The notes beneath the pieces were generated by a model that saw only the letters and a program-made list of their open reading frames with translations, was not told where the DNA came from and searched no databases. Shown one piece after another: positions 23,790-36,728 of a DNA stretch of 64,000 nucleotides. The first letter of the stretch is position 1; each line of letters opens with the position of its first letter. A program made the position numbers and the translations under genes. The stretch comes from Colletotrichum lupini (lineage: Eukaryota > Ascomycota > Sordariomycetes > Glomerellales > Glomerellaceae): NCBI RefSeq assembly GCF_023278565.1, contig NC_064673.1, forward strand, positions 1,426,001 to 1,490,000. Reading direction: 5' to 3'.

Positions 23790-26076
23790 AGTAGAAATCG
23801 TATTTTACGGTTACCCCACTACCTAGGATAGGGTCTAGACTAGTATAGTAACTTATAAATAGGGGTTATAGAGATTTATAGCTTAAGAAATACTTTAATT
23901 TCGTAATATATTAAACCGTATAGCGGTATATAAAATTGCGCAATATCGTACCCTAATATAAAAGTTTTTTTTCTTTTTATAACTTTATTATAAAAATAAT
24001 TACTACTTTTTACCCTCTTATAAATAAAAATTACTCTTTACTTAAGTTATTAAACTAATAGCTCGCTTATAAATATTATAATATAGATCTATAATAACTT
24101 CTAGTTTTTATATAAAACGTTACCGAACTAATTAACCTTACGATACCTTTTTATAAAACTATTCCGAAATAACCGATTAATAATAATACTTATATAAGCT
24201 CTACCCTTTTTATATAATAAGAACGTATAAACGTATAAGCCTCGATATTAATAAAATCTCTTTTTATAGGCTTAAAGGAGCGGGAACGAAGTATTTAGTA
24301 AATAAAAAAGGAACTAAAGTAATTATTAATAATTAATATTTTTATTATATTATATAAAGTATCCTTTTTTAAGAACGAACTTAACGGTTTCTAAATAACG
24401 ACTTATATTAACGTCTAAGTTATTAAGAAGTTTATTAGGAAAGTTTAGTTTAATCGCTTTTTAACGTTTACTTTATATTAAGATATAATACGATTTATTA
24501 TTTTATATTTTATAATAAACTAGCAAATTTTTTTCATAGAGTAGATAGTATTTCTAATTAATATAAAGAATCCTTACGATATTTTAGAGTACTATAAAGT
24601 AGCGTATGAAGCTATAAGTTTAGAGAAATTCCTTTTTAAAGCTACGATCTTATATAAAAAAGACAATTACTAACTTTCTATTATTTTTTAAACTAAAATT
24701 AAGTTATTAGTTATTAAACCTTAGTTAATAAAAAAGGGAAAAGGTTATATAAAGCTAATTATAACTAAAACTTTAAGTAAAACGACGTATAAAAATGTTC
24801 CGAAAACACGGCTTTTAATAAGTATTAGTATTAAACTAACAATAAAAATTAAAGAGGAATTGTTAGTTAAGTAAGAAAAAAAAATCGTTAAGAAGGAGGT
24901 AAAGGCTAAGAAAAAGGTTAAAAAAGATAAAAACAATAGGAAAAACGAGATTATAGTAGTTTAATAAGAAAATAAAGTTTATAATAGTAAATAACCTAAT
25001 ATATTATAAAGATAGAAACGAGTATTCTTATTAGTAAATAGTTTAGAGTAAACTATAATTATATTTATAATTCCTCTTCGTCCTTAGTATTGCTCGTAAT
25101 TATAAAGCTATTTAATACTCTAAGATTAATTCTAGAGTTTTTTAATCTCTACTTAACTTATATAATACCGCCCTATAGTTTACTAAGTAAAGTAACTTCT
25201 AATTAGAGCTTATTACGTATATACTATTTTAAATAAATACGAAGATATTAATACGCTTTAAAATAAGGATAATTAGCCTTATTAAACTTCGTACTTTTAG
25301 CTAATATAGTTAGGGAGCCCTTAATAATTAAGGTATAAATTTATAAAGTAGCTTAAGGAAGATATGCGTCTAGATTATTACTATTCTAAATAACGTTTAA
25401 TAGTTATTAAACTTAGTCTTAGTTAATCGGTTATATAAAGTCTTATACGGTTCGTAACGTAGGTTAATAGTATAGTTACTATAGCTAACTAAAAATAACA
25501 TAAGGGCGACCTTTTTAATAATGAATTTAATAAGAGTTCTAAATTTATATAAAGTTAATAAAATTAGAACGAATTAGTAGTATATACGTAAATAAAAGTA
25601 TAATCTAGTTAGAGAGTATATTTATATAGAATAGCCCTTAGAACTTAAGTAGTTAGAAGTATTCTTATAAACGTAAGTATACTTATATATATTAAGATAT
25701 ATATTATTTACTTATTAATATACTAATTTACTTTAATAAAAACGATTCTACTAACTCTTAATCTTAACGTTATAAATACTTTTACTAAAGATTTAGTAAT
25801 TACGGAATATAATTAGACTTTTTGCTATTAAATAGTATTATAAAAGGTAGTAATAAACACTAGATATAAGAACGGTTTCTTTCCCTTAGTCTAAACGAAC
25901 TCGTAATAGCATAAATCCCCGTTATTAAATAATAATAAGATATTATATAAGTATATTCCGGGACGTATAAGTAGAAACCCCTATATAGAACTATATAATA
26001 AACTACGAATAAGTATTAATACTAATATAAATCTTAAATCTAAATAGTAAAAGCTTATCGTACGTATTTAAACATT
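23790..26076. mobile_element. Unclassified RIP-mutated AT-rich DNA left of the Ty3/gypsy insertion
   Basis: About 2.3 kb with the same extreme AT content and CA/TG depletion as the neighbouring element, so it was repetitive DNA. I find no LTR pair, RT block or transposase signature. A Lys-rich stretch at about 24865-24960 (plus) is the only protein-like text. It may be half of an older element split by the insertion at 26077. An 11-bp GTTACCCCACT at 23810-23820 recurs at 36518-36528 near the other edge of the block. Confidence 0.55.
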
Positions 26077-26266
26077 TATAATAAATTTAGGATATAGTTA
26101 GTAATAGGACGCTAATAACTTAGCGACCGGTATACGGATCTTATTATAAAAGAACTTTTTAAAAAGTAGAGCCCTTATAAAGAACTCTATAAGCTTTAGT
26201 TTTATAATATATTTATACTTATATTATAGCCTCGCTAGTTAAGTACTTATAGCCTAATTTCTTATA
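26077..26266 (+). repeat. Ty3/gypsy 5' LTR
   Basis: 190 bp, TATAAT...CTTATA (ancestrally probably TGTAAT...CTTACA). By hand alignment it differs from the right copy at 16 positions, all transitions and with no gap; the left copy carries more of the mutated (TA) states in its first 30 bp. Confidence 0.9.
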
Positions 26267-29200
26267 ATTCTAAAGCTTCTATTTTTATAGAGTAATTAAT
26301 ATAAGTAATAATAAATTATAAAAACGAACGGAACGTTAATAAAACGACGCTTAGCTATTAATAAAGAGCTATTAATATTAACGAGCTATAGTTATCTAGA
26401 GTTAATTACTTAACCCTATTCTATTTAAGAAAACGAGCTTATTATAAAGCGAGTCCTACCTAAATACTAACGTTTATAAAAAAGCTAAATAAAGAAAATA
26501 ATCGGGGTAGATTATCCTTACGGGCTAGTTACCTCGTTAATACCCCGAAGACCTTATTCGTTATAAACGGGGCGTTTATTAGTAACCGATTACTAAATAT
26601 ACGAGGTTAAAGTACGTATAAAAGCGCGGGTAGTACTAGGATAGCTAGTTTAATAAACCCTATAGGCTTAATAATAACCTACTTTTATAAAACGATAAAA
26701 ATAATAGTTAAAGATTAAAACTAAAAACGGCGTTAATATGAGGAGCTCGTTTAATAGCTTACTAAGCGGCTAGTAACGCGTCTAAGTTAATAAGAATATA
26801 AAAAGCCTCCTTTTTATAACTATAAACTAATTAGAAAAGAGTTTATAAGTACTTAGGTAGTAGACTAGATTATTATTATAGAAGTAGGTAATAAGCTTCG
26901 CACAAAAAGCACTATAAAATAGTATATTAAATAGGCCCTATTTAAAATATCCTTATTATCATAAACGTAATAGTATAATTACGAGAAGAGCCTCTAGGAT
27001 CCCCTCTCTTAGGGTAACTTCTTAGCGTTTATTTATTAATAATACGTAGACCCCGAGACTTAAAAATAGGAATATTATAAAGAGCTAAGGACGAAGAGGC
27101 TAAAAGAGGGCTAGACCCCTACTTAGTTCCTCGCTAAGTAATTAGTAATTTATTATAACTTAAGTATAGAAAATATAAAGAATTCGAAAGTAAAAGTATA
27201 TTAGTTCTTTTTTAGATTACTATTTTAGTTATAGGACGATCTAATTTATTATAAAGTCTTAATTAAGAGAGCATACGATATAGCTTACGAAGCTAATAAA
27301 CTATAGTTATTAAATCGGTAAAAGGATAGCGACTAGTTATAAAAGGACGGTAAAAAGAGGCTATATCTATTATTAAAATAACTGCGTTAAATATCCCCCT
27401 TTTATAAAAAAAAGAGTAAGGAGAGCTCTAAGGGGCCAGGCTCTAAGGACTTATTAAGAGTAATATTATAAAAGCTATATAATAAGAGTACTCGCACCGA
27501 GCTATTATAAAAGCATCGTAATAATAATATTAAGTACTTTATATATAATAAAATAAGCTATATATTTAGTAAGTACTAAAAAAATAAGTCGGGAGGTAGG
27601 GGTAATAATAAGCCGACGTACCCCTAATTAAAACTAACGTTAGTAACCGTTTAATAGGTTACTACCGAGCTAAGAGTTATAAAAGTTAACTTATTAAAAA
27701 ACGAGTAAGTATAAGTAATATACCTAATACGCTTATACTAAGTATTAAGAGGGTACCGATAAGAATAACTATAAAGGGTAGGGTAATAGTTCTACGAGGT
27801 ATTATTAAAAAGCTAGTAAAAGTTAATATAGATATATACTCCGAGATAGATATTATTAGTACTAGGCTCGTAACCTACTTAGGGTTAACCCCGGCTACTA
27901 CTATAGCTCCCTCGTTAAGGGATTTCTAGGGTAAAGCTATAAGCTAGGGAAAAGCTTACTAATTAACGCTCTTTTTTATTAACTACTATAGATAGCTAAG
28001 GAAGATTTAGTAACTATTTACCGCAGTTAATAAGGATAAAAAAATAATAAACCTCTTATTATCGTAACTATTAATAAACTAGGAGGGTATTTATATTAAT
28101 ATAGTAACGAATATATAGTCGTACGAGCCTATTTCGGTTACTAAACTAAAGGTAATAACTCGTAATATTATTAAGAATTATAAGAGGGCGTATATATTAT
28201 ATATTGCTACTATAAGAAGTATTACGGGGGTAACGGAGACTAAACTACGAGGGGGTTTATTACTAAAACTTTAATTAGAAGTAAAAACGTTTAACGAGTA
28301 ATTAGTAAAAGGACCGTAGTTATATAGCGGAGTAGAATACTTTATTAACTTAGTTCTAGGTACTAAACTACTATATAGTCCTATTTATTCGTTAAGTAAG
28401 AAATAACTTAATAAGCTTTGCGTATATATTACTAAGAACTTAGTAAACGGTCGTATTATACTTTTAGTTAGTAAGGCTAGGGTACCGATCCTTTTTATAT
28501 TAAAAAAGGACGGTACGCTATGTTTTTATATAAACTACTACGGGTTAAATAAAGTAACCGTAAAGAATTGATACTTATTACTACTTATTAGCGAGCTCTT
28601 AGATAAGCTTTGTAAAGCGAAATAGATTTTAAAAATAGATATTAAGGATGCTTATTATTATATCTAAATTAAAAAAGAAGACTAATAGAAAATAGCGTTC
28701 CGGAGCTAATACGGTTACTTTAAGTATATTATTATACCTTTCGGACTAACGAACGTACCTATAACGTTCTAAGTATATATTTACCGAGCGCTCGCCGACT
28801 TACTAAATACTTATTATATAGTATATATAAATAATCTAATAATCTACTTAATAATAAAAGAGTAATATATAGAGAATATTAAAAAGGTCCTCTAACGTCT
28901 ATATTTATATAGGCTTTTTATTAAACTATTAAAGTACTCGTTTTATTAAAAGAGGGTCGAGTTCTTAAGTTATATTATTATATTAAAAGGAATTAAGATT
29001 AACTCGTCGTAAGTATAAACGATCGCTAATTAAAAGGCGCTAGAGTTTATTAAGGATATTTAAGTATTCTTAGGGTTTTATAACTTCTATTAGAAGTTTA
29101 TTACTAAATACTCGGGTATCGTTATACTAATAATAATATTACTAAAAATAATATTACTAAAAATAGAAAAAGGGTAGATAAGGGACTTTTAGTAAACTAA

Positions 29201-32199
29201 GGAAGTAGACGAGGCGTTTAATTAGCTAAAAGTCGCTTTTACCTCGGTAACCGTACTTATATATTAAAATTTATAACGTATTATATAAATAAAAACTAGC
29301 GCTTTAGTTAAAGCTATTATAGTAATCTTATTATAGTAGGCCGATAGAGAATAGCGACCCGTTACTTATTAATTATAGAAGCTCACGGATATAAAGTAAT
29401 AATAGGCTACGAGTTAATAAGAACTACTTATTATAATAAAAGGGCTAGAGTACTAAGCTTACTACCTCTAGGGCCTTTTATAAAAGTTTATAATCCTAAC
29501 GGATTACTAAGTACTTAAGGGAATAATCGGCGTATTAGCGCGGGACTTTTAGAGAAGGCTCGTAAGGTAAGTATATAAACTATTAGTATTTAATTTTAAT
29601 TTAGAATACTAGCTAAGAAAAACAAACCTAGCGAACGGTCTATTTAAAAAGCTAAACTATATAGAGGGAGAAGTGCTTTATAAAAACGTCCTTTTTATAC
29701 TAGCCTAGAAGCTATATCTTATTAGCTAACTACTACCCGACGTCTAATAAAGGATAATTAGCCTAAAAAAATAAAATAATATTACTAAGGCATACGTTTA
29801 AATAATTAAAGCCTCCCTTTATAATCCTAGCTAGATATTAACTAGCTCTAGGGACGGGGAATCCTCTCCCCTATATTAGTAGCGTATTATAGGGCGTACT
29901 AATAAAATAATAATAGTTATTACTATAATAACTCGAGGTAAAAAAGTAAAAAAGTTATTAATAAACGCTCGTTAACGGTCCGGTAAAGATAAAAAGGAGT
30001 TAGATAGAGCTAGGGTTATTATATTAAAATAGTATATCTTATGCCCTATTATAAAAGAGCTTATAAGAGGCAAAACGGTATTTACTTTTTATCTCTTACT
30101 AAAGACTAAGGAGCTCGTTAAAAGATTATAAGCTAAAGACGAGTTTTATATATTATAATTAGCAAGAGTTCGCACTATAGCTAGCGAGCTAAGAGCATAT
30201 TTACTTAATAAATAGGGTATACTATTTTTTAAAAAAAGACTTATTATTCCTTAGGTAGAGTCTTTTTAAATAGAGATCCTTTACTAATATTACGATAATT
30301 ATAGGGTAGGTTATATAGGAGCTATAAAAACTCTCGAGCTAATTTAAAAGAAGTTTTATTAAAAAAAATATTTAACGAGATATTTAAAAATACGTTAAGA
30401 ATTATAAATATTATTTAGGAGTTATGACCCTAAGATATAAGCCGTACGGGTAGCTATAATTATTATTACTACCCTTATACTTATTTTAAAAAATATTTAT
30501 AGACTTTATTATAAAGCTATTACCGAGCGCTTATAGTAACGGCGCAGAGTATAATAATATCTTAATTATTATTTATTATATAATAAAGTTTATAAAGTTC
30601 TTACTTATTATTAAAATACTTAACGTAGTATAAATAGTAAGTATCTTATACCGGGAGGTTAAATATAAGTTTAGTATGCCTAAAGGTATTATTACGAATA
30701 GAAATAAGCTCTTTATAAGCGCATTTTAAGAAGAGTTCGCTAAGGAATAGGTAATACGTCGCTAACTATTTACTACGTATTATTTATAAACGAACGGCTA
30801 AACGGAGCGAACTTATTAAATATTAAAAAAGTATTTAAGGATTTATACCGAGGGCTCGCTAAATAAATAGGTAGCGTAGCTAGAAAAGGCCGAGTTTATA
30901 TATAATAATAGCTAATATTTTATTATAAAAGTATCCTTATATATAGTATTATATAGCTATTACCCTAAGTATATTAAATATGTACTTAATTATAAGGTTA
31001 TAGTCTAGGGGGTTTAAAAAAGGGTCTAGAAAATTAAGGAGATTAGGGCCTAGGCTACGCGAGCGTAAGTATAAGCTTTTAAAAACTAAGTAGCTTATTA
31101 TAATAAAAAATATACCCTAAAAGAGTTTAATTATAGAGAGGTCGTTAGTTTATTAATAAAAAATATACGATTTAAAAATAATAAACTAGTACTAAAATAT
31201 ATTAAAATAGTAATAACTAAAAGGGTAAGGAAATAGGCTTACTAAGTATATTTACTAAAGTAATATTAGAGAATATATAATATTTTCTTAGTTTCCTAGC
31301 TTAAGCTATAGGGAAATTATTAAACGGTCAGTAATTAAATAGCAAATCTCCTAGAGTTAGAGGACGAGTAAGACGTTTAAGAAATTAAAAAAATCGTTAC
31401 GATATAAAACGAGGGAGGAAACTTATAATATCTTATTAAATAGGCTAAGTAGCTTACTAAGTATAATACGTAAGAGCTTATTAAGTATCTTAAAGGGGTA
31501 GTAGAAATAGTTAATAAATTCGAATATTATAAAAAAAGGGCATATATAAAATAGGATAATAAACGTTAAGTTCGTAGTAAAAGGTTACTAAAAATAAGTT
31601 AATTAATAATATACTATAGAACCCTTTTTATTTAGCTTAGCGTAATTTTTTAAAAAAAAATATAATATTATAACCCTTAGTAATACGTCGCTAAGAGATT
31701 ACTAAAATCTAGCTACGTAAGGGGAGTAACTTACGTAATACTAATAGTAGTAGTAGCGGCTCTAATATATACTTCTAAAGCTTAATAATTAGCAATAGTA
31801 GTCCGCTTAATAAGTAAAAAATAGGGAAGCTTTATACGTATACTTAGCTAATTACTTAGAATAAAGTTATTAATTTTATTAATATTACGATAAGTAAGAG
31901 GGAGGTAGTTAAAGTTACGCAGAGTATTATATATATTAATAATAGCGGTTTATAGAGCGTTCGCTACTTAGTTATTATTAAAGGCTATAATAGGAAGTAT
32001 AATAGGAGCTATAATAAGAGGTATAATAAGAGCTATAATAAGAGGTAGAGTAGGAGGTAAAATAAGGGCCGTAACGCTATTATTATTAATAATAGGTTAG
32101 GGATAGGGGACGTTATCTAAAGCGACGCTCTCGTAGTCCTAGTCGAGCTAAGGGACCTTAATAATATTAATATTTATAAGGAACTTATTAACGTTAAAC

Positions 32200-33400
32200 T
32201 ACTTATTACGACCTATAGCTTTAACCTTAGTATAAGTAATAGCCTCGTCGAGCCGTTATAAAGCTTTTATTTAGAGCGGGAGGAGCGTAATACTAGCCTT
32301 ATTAAGATCTAAAATAATATAACTAAGGACTAAAGTACCCTCGTTTATATTAAAAAGAGTGTTATAAGTAGGGGTTAGTAAGTTATTAACGTTAAGATAG
32401 TAGCGCTTATTACGACGCTAAAAAAGAGAATTTTTTAAGTCGCTACTAAGCTCCTAAGATTTAGTATTCTCGCACTAGGACTTATTAAACTTAAACCCGA
32501 AGTCGTCCCGCTTATTATTATTATTAAGAATATAGTTAGTAATAAGAGTACGCTTCTTAATAAGAATCTAAGTCTCGGGACCGCGGGAAATAGGAGTAGC
32601 GCTATATATAATAATAGTATAAGTAGGTACTTTATTTATTAAGAACTTAGTAACGCGTTTATAAAAAATAAGGAAAGTAAAAAACTCCTAGATATGCGTA
32701 ATAATAACGCCCTTAGGAATATCTTTATAATACTAAGCTAGAGCGTCGAAGTTACTTTATAGAGCGGTTATATAGCTATTATTATAAAAATAAGCTAGCT
32801 AGAAATAACTAAAGTAAAAAATAATCTTAGTCTTATTATTAATATTAAAAATACTAGCTTAAAAAAAGAAATCTAAGTTAGTAAAAAGAAAATTCGCTAA
32901 ACGATTACTAACGACTTATCGTAATTAAGATTAATAAGTTTAAATACTCGTAGTTAATAACGAGCTTTTAAAGAGTAGCCTATTTAAAGTAAACATTTTT
33001 TACTTTACTACTCGCTAACGGGTTAGTAATATAAGTAATAACCTTTTTTTATATATTAGTAATATAGCTAAAAGTATAAAGAACGCGGCCGCGCTTATAA
33101 AAGTTAAGGCTACCCTACTCCTCGGTATTATAGAACTTTATAAGAGTATTTTAAGTAAACTAAGCGGCGCTATATAGCTCTTTAAGAACCTAAGAGATAT
33201 CGTTAATTAATATTTTAATAACGGATTAGTAAGGACTTAACGACTTATAATAGAACACTTCTTTTTATTAAATTAATTAATAATATACTTAGTAACGTGA
33301 GCGCCGGTAATATAAACGAGCTCGTTAATATTACGATATAGGCTAGCTAAGTAGCGTATATAGGGAGTATTATTATAGAGACCGCAAAAGCCCTTTTTAA
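32200..33400 (-). pseudogene. Antisense coding remnant between chromodomain and 3' LTR of the Ty3/gypsy element
   Basis: The minus strand stays readable in long stretches here while all plus frames are dense with stops. From about 33400 it reads KYNFKKGFCGLYNNTPYIRY then VLKELYSAA.FT.NTLIKFYN (one frame change between). About 32880-32260 is one frame with phrases YKDIPKGVIITHI.EFFTFL, INKVPTYTIIIYSATPISRGPET and KRDDFGFKFNKS.CENTKS. The remaining stops are nearly all TAG/TAA where Gln (CAG/CAA) is expected, the usual RIP footprint. I do not recognise the protein. It may be an extra ORF of this element family, a captured host gene or a nested element. Confidence 0.5.
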
Positions 33401-33944
33401 AATTATATTTTATATTGAATATATTCTAAATGCGCAAAATAGTAAATATTTTAGTAAATACTTAGTAATAGTATAATAAGAGAGTTATAATTAAGAAACG
33501 ATATAGAATTAAAATATCGTAAAAAGAAAAGTATAGTTATATAAGAAAGAATTCGTAAAACGGTTATTAAATAGAAGGAGAAAAGAAAAAGTAAACACGC
33601 GACTAGTAACGAGGGAAAAATCTTTTATTATACTTAATAGCTTAGTAATAATAATAACTACGAGGTTAGGCGGGCTCTTATATATTATAATAATTAGAAT
33701 ATTTTACTACGAATATATATTACTAACTTAGTAACTAGTCGGCGCGCTATTACTAAATAATAATAATAAGGTATCCGTTAAATAAGGAAATAGGAGCAAT
33801 GCCTTATTCCTAAATAAGAAAGGATATTATTAACGCTTTACGGAATTTATTATAAATAACGATATTAATAGTTTTATTATTAATATTAAAAAAAGATATT
33901 ACGTAATAACTTTAGGGACTAAAGTTACGTAAGGAGGGAATAAT

Positions 33945-34134
33945 TATAATAAATTCGGGATACGGCCGGTAATAAAACGCTAATAACTTAGCGACTAGTA
34001 TACGGATCTTATTATAAAAGAACTTTTTAAAAAATAGAGCCCTTATAAAGGACTCTATAAGCTTTAGTCTTATAATATACTTATACTTATATTATAGCCT
34101 CGCTAGTTAAGTACTTATAGCCTAATCTCTTATA
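33945..34134 (+). repeat. Ty3/gypsy 3' LTR
   Basis: 190 bp, same length and ends as the left LTR, preceded directly by a polypurine tract. It retains CGGG/GGCCGG at positions where the left LTR reads TAGG/AGTTAG. Confidence 0.9.
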
Positions 34135-36695
34135 AAATTAAATATAATTTAGTTTAGGAGTCGTAAATCCTTTATAATAATACTTTATTTTACTTAACCG
34201 ATTTTAAACTTGTTATAGAAAGGTTTTATGATATATAAGGTATAGTTCATCTTAGTTAATAATATAAGCTTATTAGCAAACTTATATATAAAAATATTTT
34301 TTATTATACCCTTTAGTACGGTAAGTAACTTCTAGTATATTAAAAAAGAACTTTTTTAATCGTTATTATATAATTACGAGCTATTTTAGTATTTATCGTT
34401 ACTAAAGCTAATTCTATTAACGAAGTGTTAATAATCTTATAATCGTAATTATAAATCCTTTAGACTAGAGTTAAAAAAGAATATTTTTATTATTTAAATA
34501 TTATTAGAAAAATAATTCTTAGATACGAATTAATAGATCCTTAAAAAAGACCGTACGCTCTTCTCGTCGTAAGTCCTATTTCGTAAATTAACGTTCGAAA
34601 GTTCGCTTTATAATTTTAGTACTAAAAACTATAAAAATATATATAATAATTATATTATAGGTCTAATTACTCTCTAACTTTATAATAATTATTATTTAAT
34701 ATAATAAAAGATTAATACGCAGTCATACTATTTTAAGAAAGTAATAATATATAAAGTAAGAAACTAAAAAAGAAATTTTAAGTAAGGGGTAAATATTTAT
34801 ATATAATTATAATAATATATAGGGGTATCCTTTTATTTATAAAGTCTTATAAGTATATATATAGAAATATAGACGCTTATAAGGATCTATAATACTAAAA
34901 AGGATAGAAAAGTACATAATAATAATATATAATAAATAAAAGTTTTATAATTTTATTAGAAACGTTAAACTTTAGGGGGAGCCTTTATATAGTTAGTTAT
35001 AACTTCTTACGGGCTAAACTAAGTGCGTATACTCTAGCTTATAGTTAATAAGTACCTTACGACTCCGTAAGGGCCTTACTACCCGGGTATTAAGCCTAAC
35101 TATACTATATCCTAATATATACCTATATAAACTCTTATACTATGCTATATAAGAATATTAAATTAATTACTCTTTACTTAGAGTTTATATAAGTTAATAA
35201 CGCTCTTTATAATCTTATATACTATTATATATACTCTCTTTATTATTTTTAGCCTACTTAGCTACTTATTTAAGGGCTTCTACTATTATATAGAGGTATA
35301 TAGCGAGAATAGTACCTAAAAACTTAAGTAAAGCGCTAATATAGATTTTACTACGGCCCTTATAGTTATAACCGTACTTAACGACCTTAGTAAGCGTATT
35401 ACGAGCTAGTACGAACTATTAATAAACTATAAATAGATATAAAATAGTATAGTGTAACGTACGAATAATAATAGGAGGCGTAACGAGTATATACTCGTAT
35501 ATAGTAAATATATAGTTATAACTAGAGTAGCCCTTATTTATAAAAGTAACGTAATTAGTAAAAATACTTTTACTAGCCTTATAATAAGCGCACAACTTAG
35601 CACTAGTCTTAGTATCGCTATATATAGTTATTTAGATAATATTAGTAGCCTAAGTACGAGTTATAGCAATATCTAGGGGTATATAACGGCTATTTTTAGT
35701 AATCTTAGGGTTAAGCTTAATTTAACGCTAGGGCTAAATTATACGGGTTAATATAGTAATATTAAATAGTATAGGGTAGTATATACTAACTTATATAATA
35801 CTAAGGTTATAAATCTAGTAGAAAGTCTTTAAAAAGGAAGATAAAGAGCCTATAAATAATATAAGAATCCGTATAATAAAGAAGCTATTATATAGAAGTA
35901 TATATATTAGTAAGGAAGTAAGAGGTTATTTTATAGGACATAAGGTCGTTAGGGTACTACGTAGGTTAGTATATAGGGACTATCGGGAGCTATATACTTT
36001 CGATATAAGCTAGAATGCTATATTAAGCGCTTATTATAAGTATTATACGGCATATATAATTATTAGGAAAGGGAGTATTTTATATAAAATTATTAATATA
36101 TATACGTAAATAGTTAATACTAAAAAAAAAAAGTAAATAAAAAGAATTAAATTATAAATAGGTATATACGCGTAATTGTACTTATAATTACGTATATATT
36201 AGCCTAAAAAGAAGCATAATTATTAATTAGTAAAAATTACACTAGTCATTACGTATAAAACTGCCTAATTATACCTAATTAATATTTCTAATTAGTAAAT
36301 TGCGAATATTATACTTATAATTGCGTATATAATTAAGTAATAATAATAAAAGTAAAGTAAAAAAGGGTATAAAATATAATAAAGTAAAATATAATTACTA
36401 ATAAGTAACTATAGGGGTATAAGCGGATTACTTACCTTACTTAAGGAATATTAAGTTAGTTAAAAGGAAAGGGAAATTAATTAGTAATAGAAATTAGTAA
36501 GGAGGATATGCCCCCTAGTTACCCCACTTTCGCTAGGCGGCATAACCGCCCTTACGTGACCACTACTGCCTATGGTCATAAGCAATTCCTTATAATAATA
36601 TACGGGATTTATTATAATATTCATTTATACGTATAAGAAAGTCGCGCTATTAATACCTAAAATTTACGGTAGCTATAGGTCTATTAGAAAGAACG
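34135..36695. mobile_element. Unclassified RIP-mutated AT-rich DNA right of the Ty3/gypsy insertion
   Basis: About 2.5 kb of AT-rich, CA/TG-poor DNA with no LTR pair, RT or transposase motif that I can recognise. A minus-strand stretch at about 35750-35300 is moderately readable, but I cannot place it. It could be the other half of the element represented at 23790-26076. The right end keeps a GC-richer, hairpin-forming segment at 36518-36578. Confidence 0.5.
36536..36578. repeat. Two short hairpins in a GC-retaining segment at the edge of the AT block
   Basis: GGCGGCATAACCGCC (36536-36550) is a 5-bp stem with a 5-base loop. Then TGACCA (36557-36562) pairs with TGGTCA (36573-36578). Such hairpins are common at transposon ends; no matching partner was found on the left side of the block apart from a shared GTTACCCCACT. 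Confidence 0.5.
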
Positions 36696-36728
36696 GTTTT
36701 GGCGGAGTGCCTCTTGCAGTCTGCCGTA
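36696..36728 (-). repeat. 33-bp inverted repeat, right copy, just outside the AT-rich block
   Basis: Reverse complement of 23739-23771 with one transition (TACGGC... against TACGGT...). The CCAAAAC ends of both copies point towards the AT block, so the pair looks like terminal inverted repeats of a 13-kb unit, or one repeat split and inverted. Confidence 0.85.

Larger units (their letters stand above)
26077..34134 (+). mobile_element. Full-length RIP-mutated Ty3/gypsy element with chromodomain
   Basis: It has 190-bp direct LTRs (26077-26266, 33945-34134), and a polypurine tract AAGGAGGGAA at 33931-33940 just before the right LTR fixes the plus orientation. Order of plus-strand remnants: gag (about 26300-27700), aspartic protease (about 27815-27880, EIDIIST motif), reverse transcriptase (about 28480-29000: LKKDGTL, LKIDIKDAYY, FGLTN.P.TF, and YINNLIIY where YxDD is expected), RNase H (about 29200-29600), integrase (about 29700-31250), and a chromodomain-like end at about 31340-31510 (YLIK.AK.LTKYNT.ELIKYLKG), the mark of chromoviruses. 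Asp-to-Asn and Gln/Trp-to-stop changes disable every frame. Flanks ACATT and AAATT may be a target duplication with one mismatch. From 31620 to 33930 no pol sequence is left; see the antisense frame. Confidence 0.9.

Noticed and set aside
36553..36580. GACCATAGG on the minus strand, resembling the start of a fungal 5S rRNA
   Set aside because: The conserved 5S internal box and 3' half are absent; it is part of a short inverted repeat instead.
23790..36695. Giant cargo-carrying transposon (Starship-like) or telomeric/centromeric block
   Set aside because: No tyrosine-recombinase captain gene, cargo genes or telomere repeats; the identifiable content is retroelement DNA. The 33-bp inverted repeat is reported separately.
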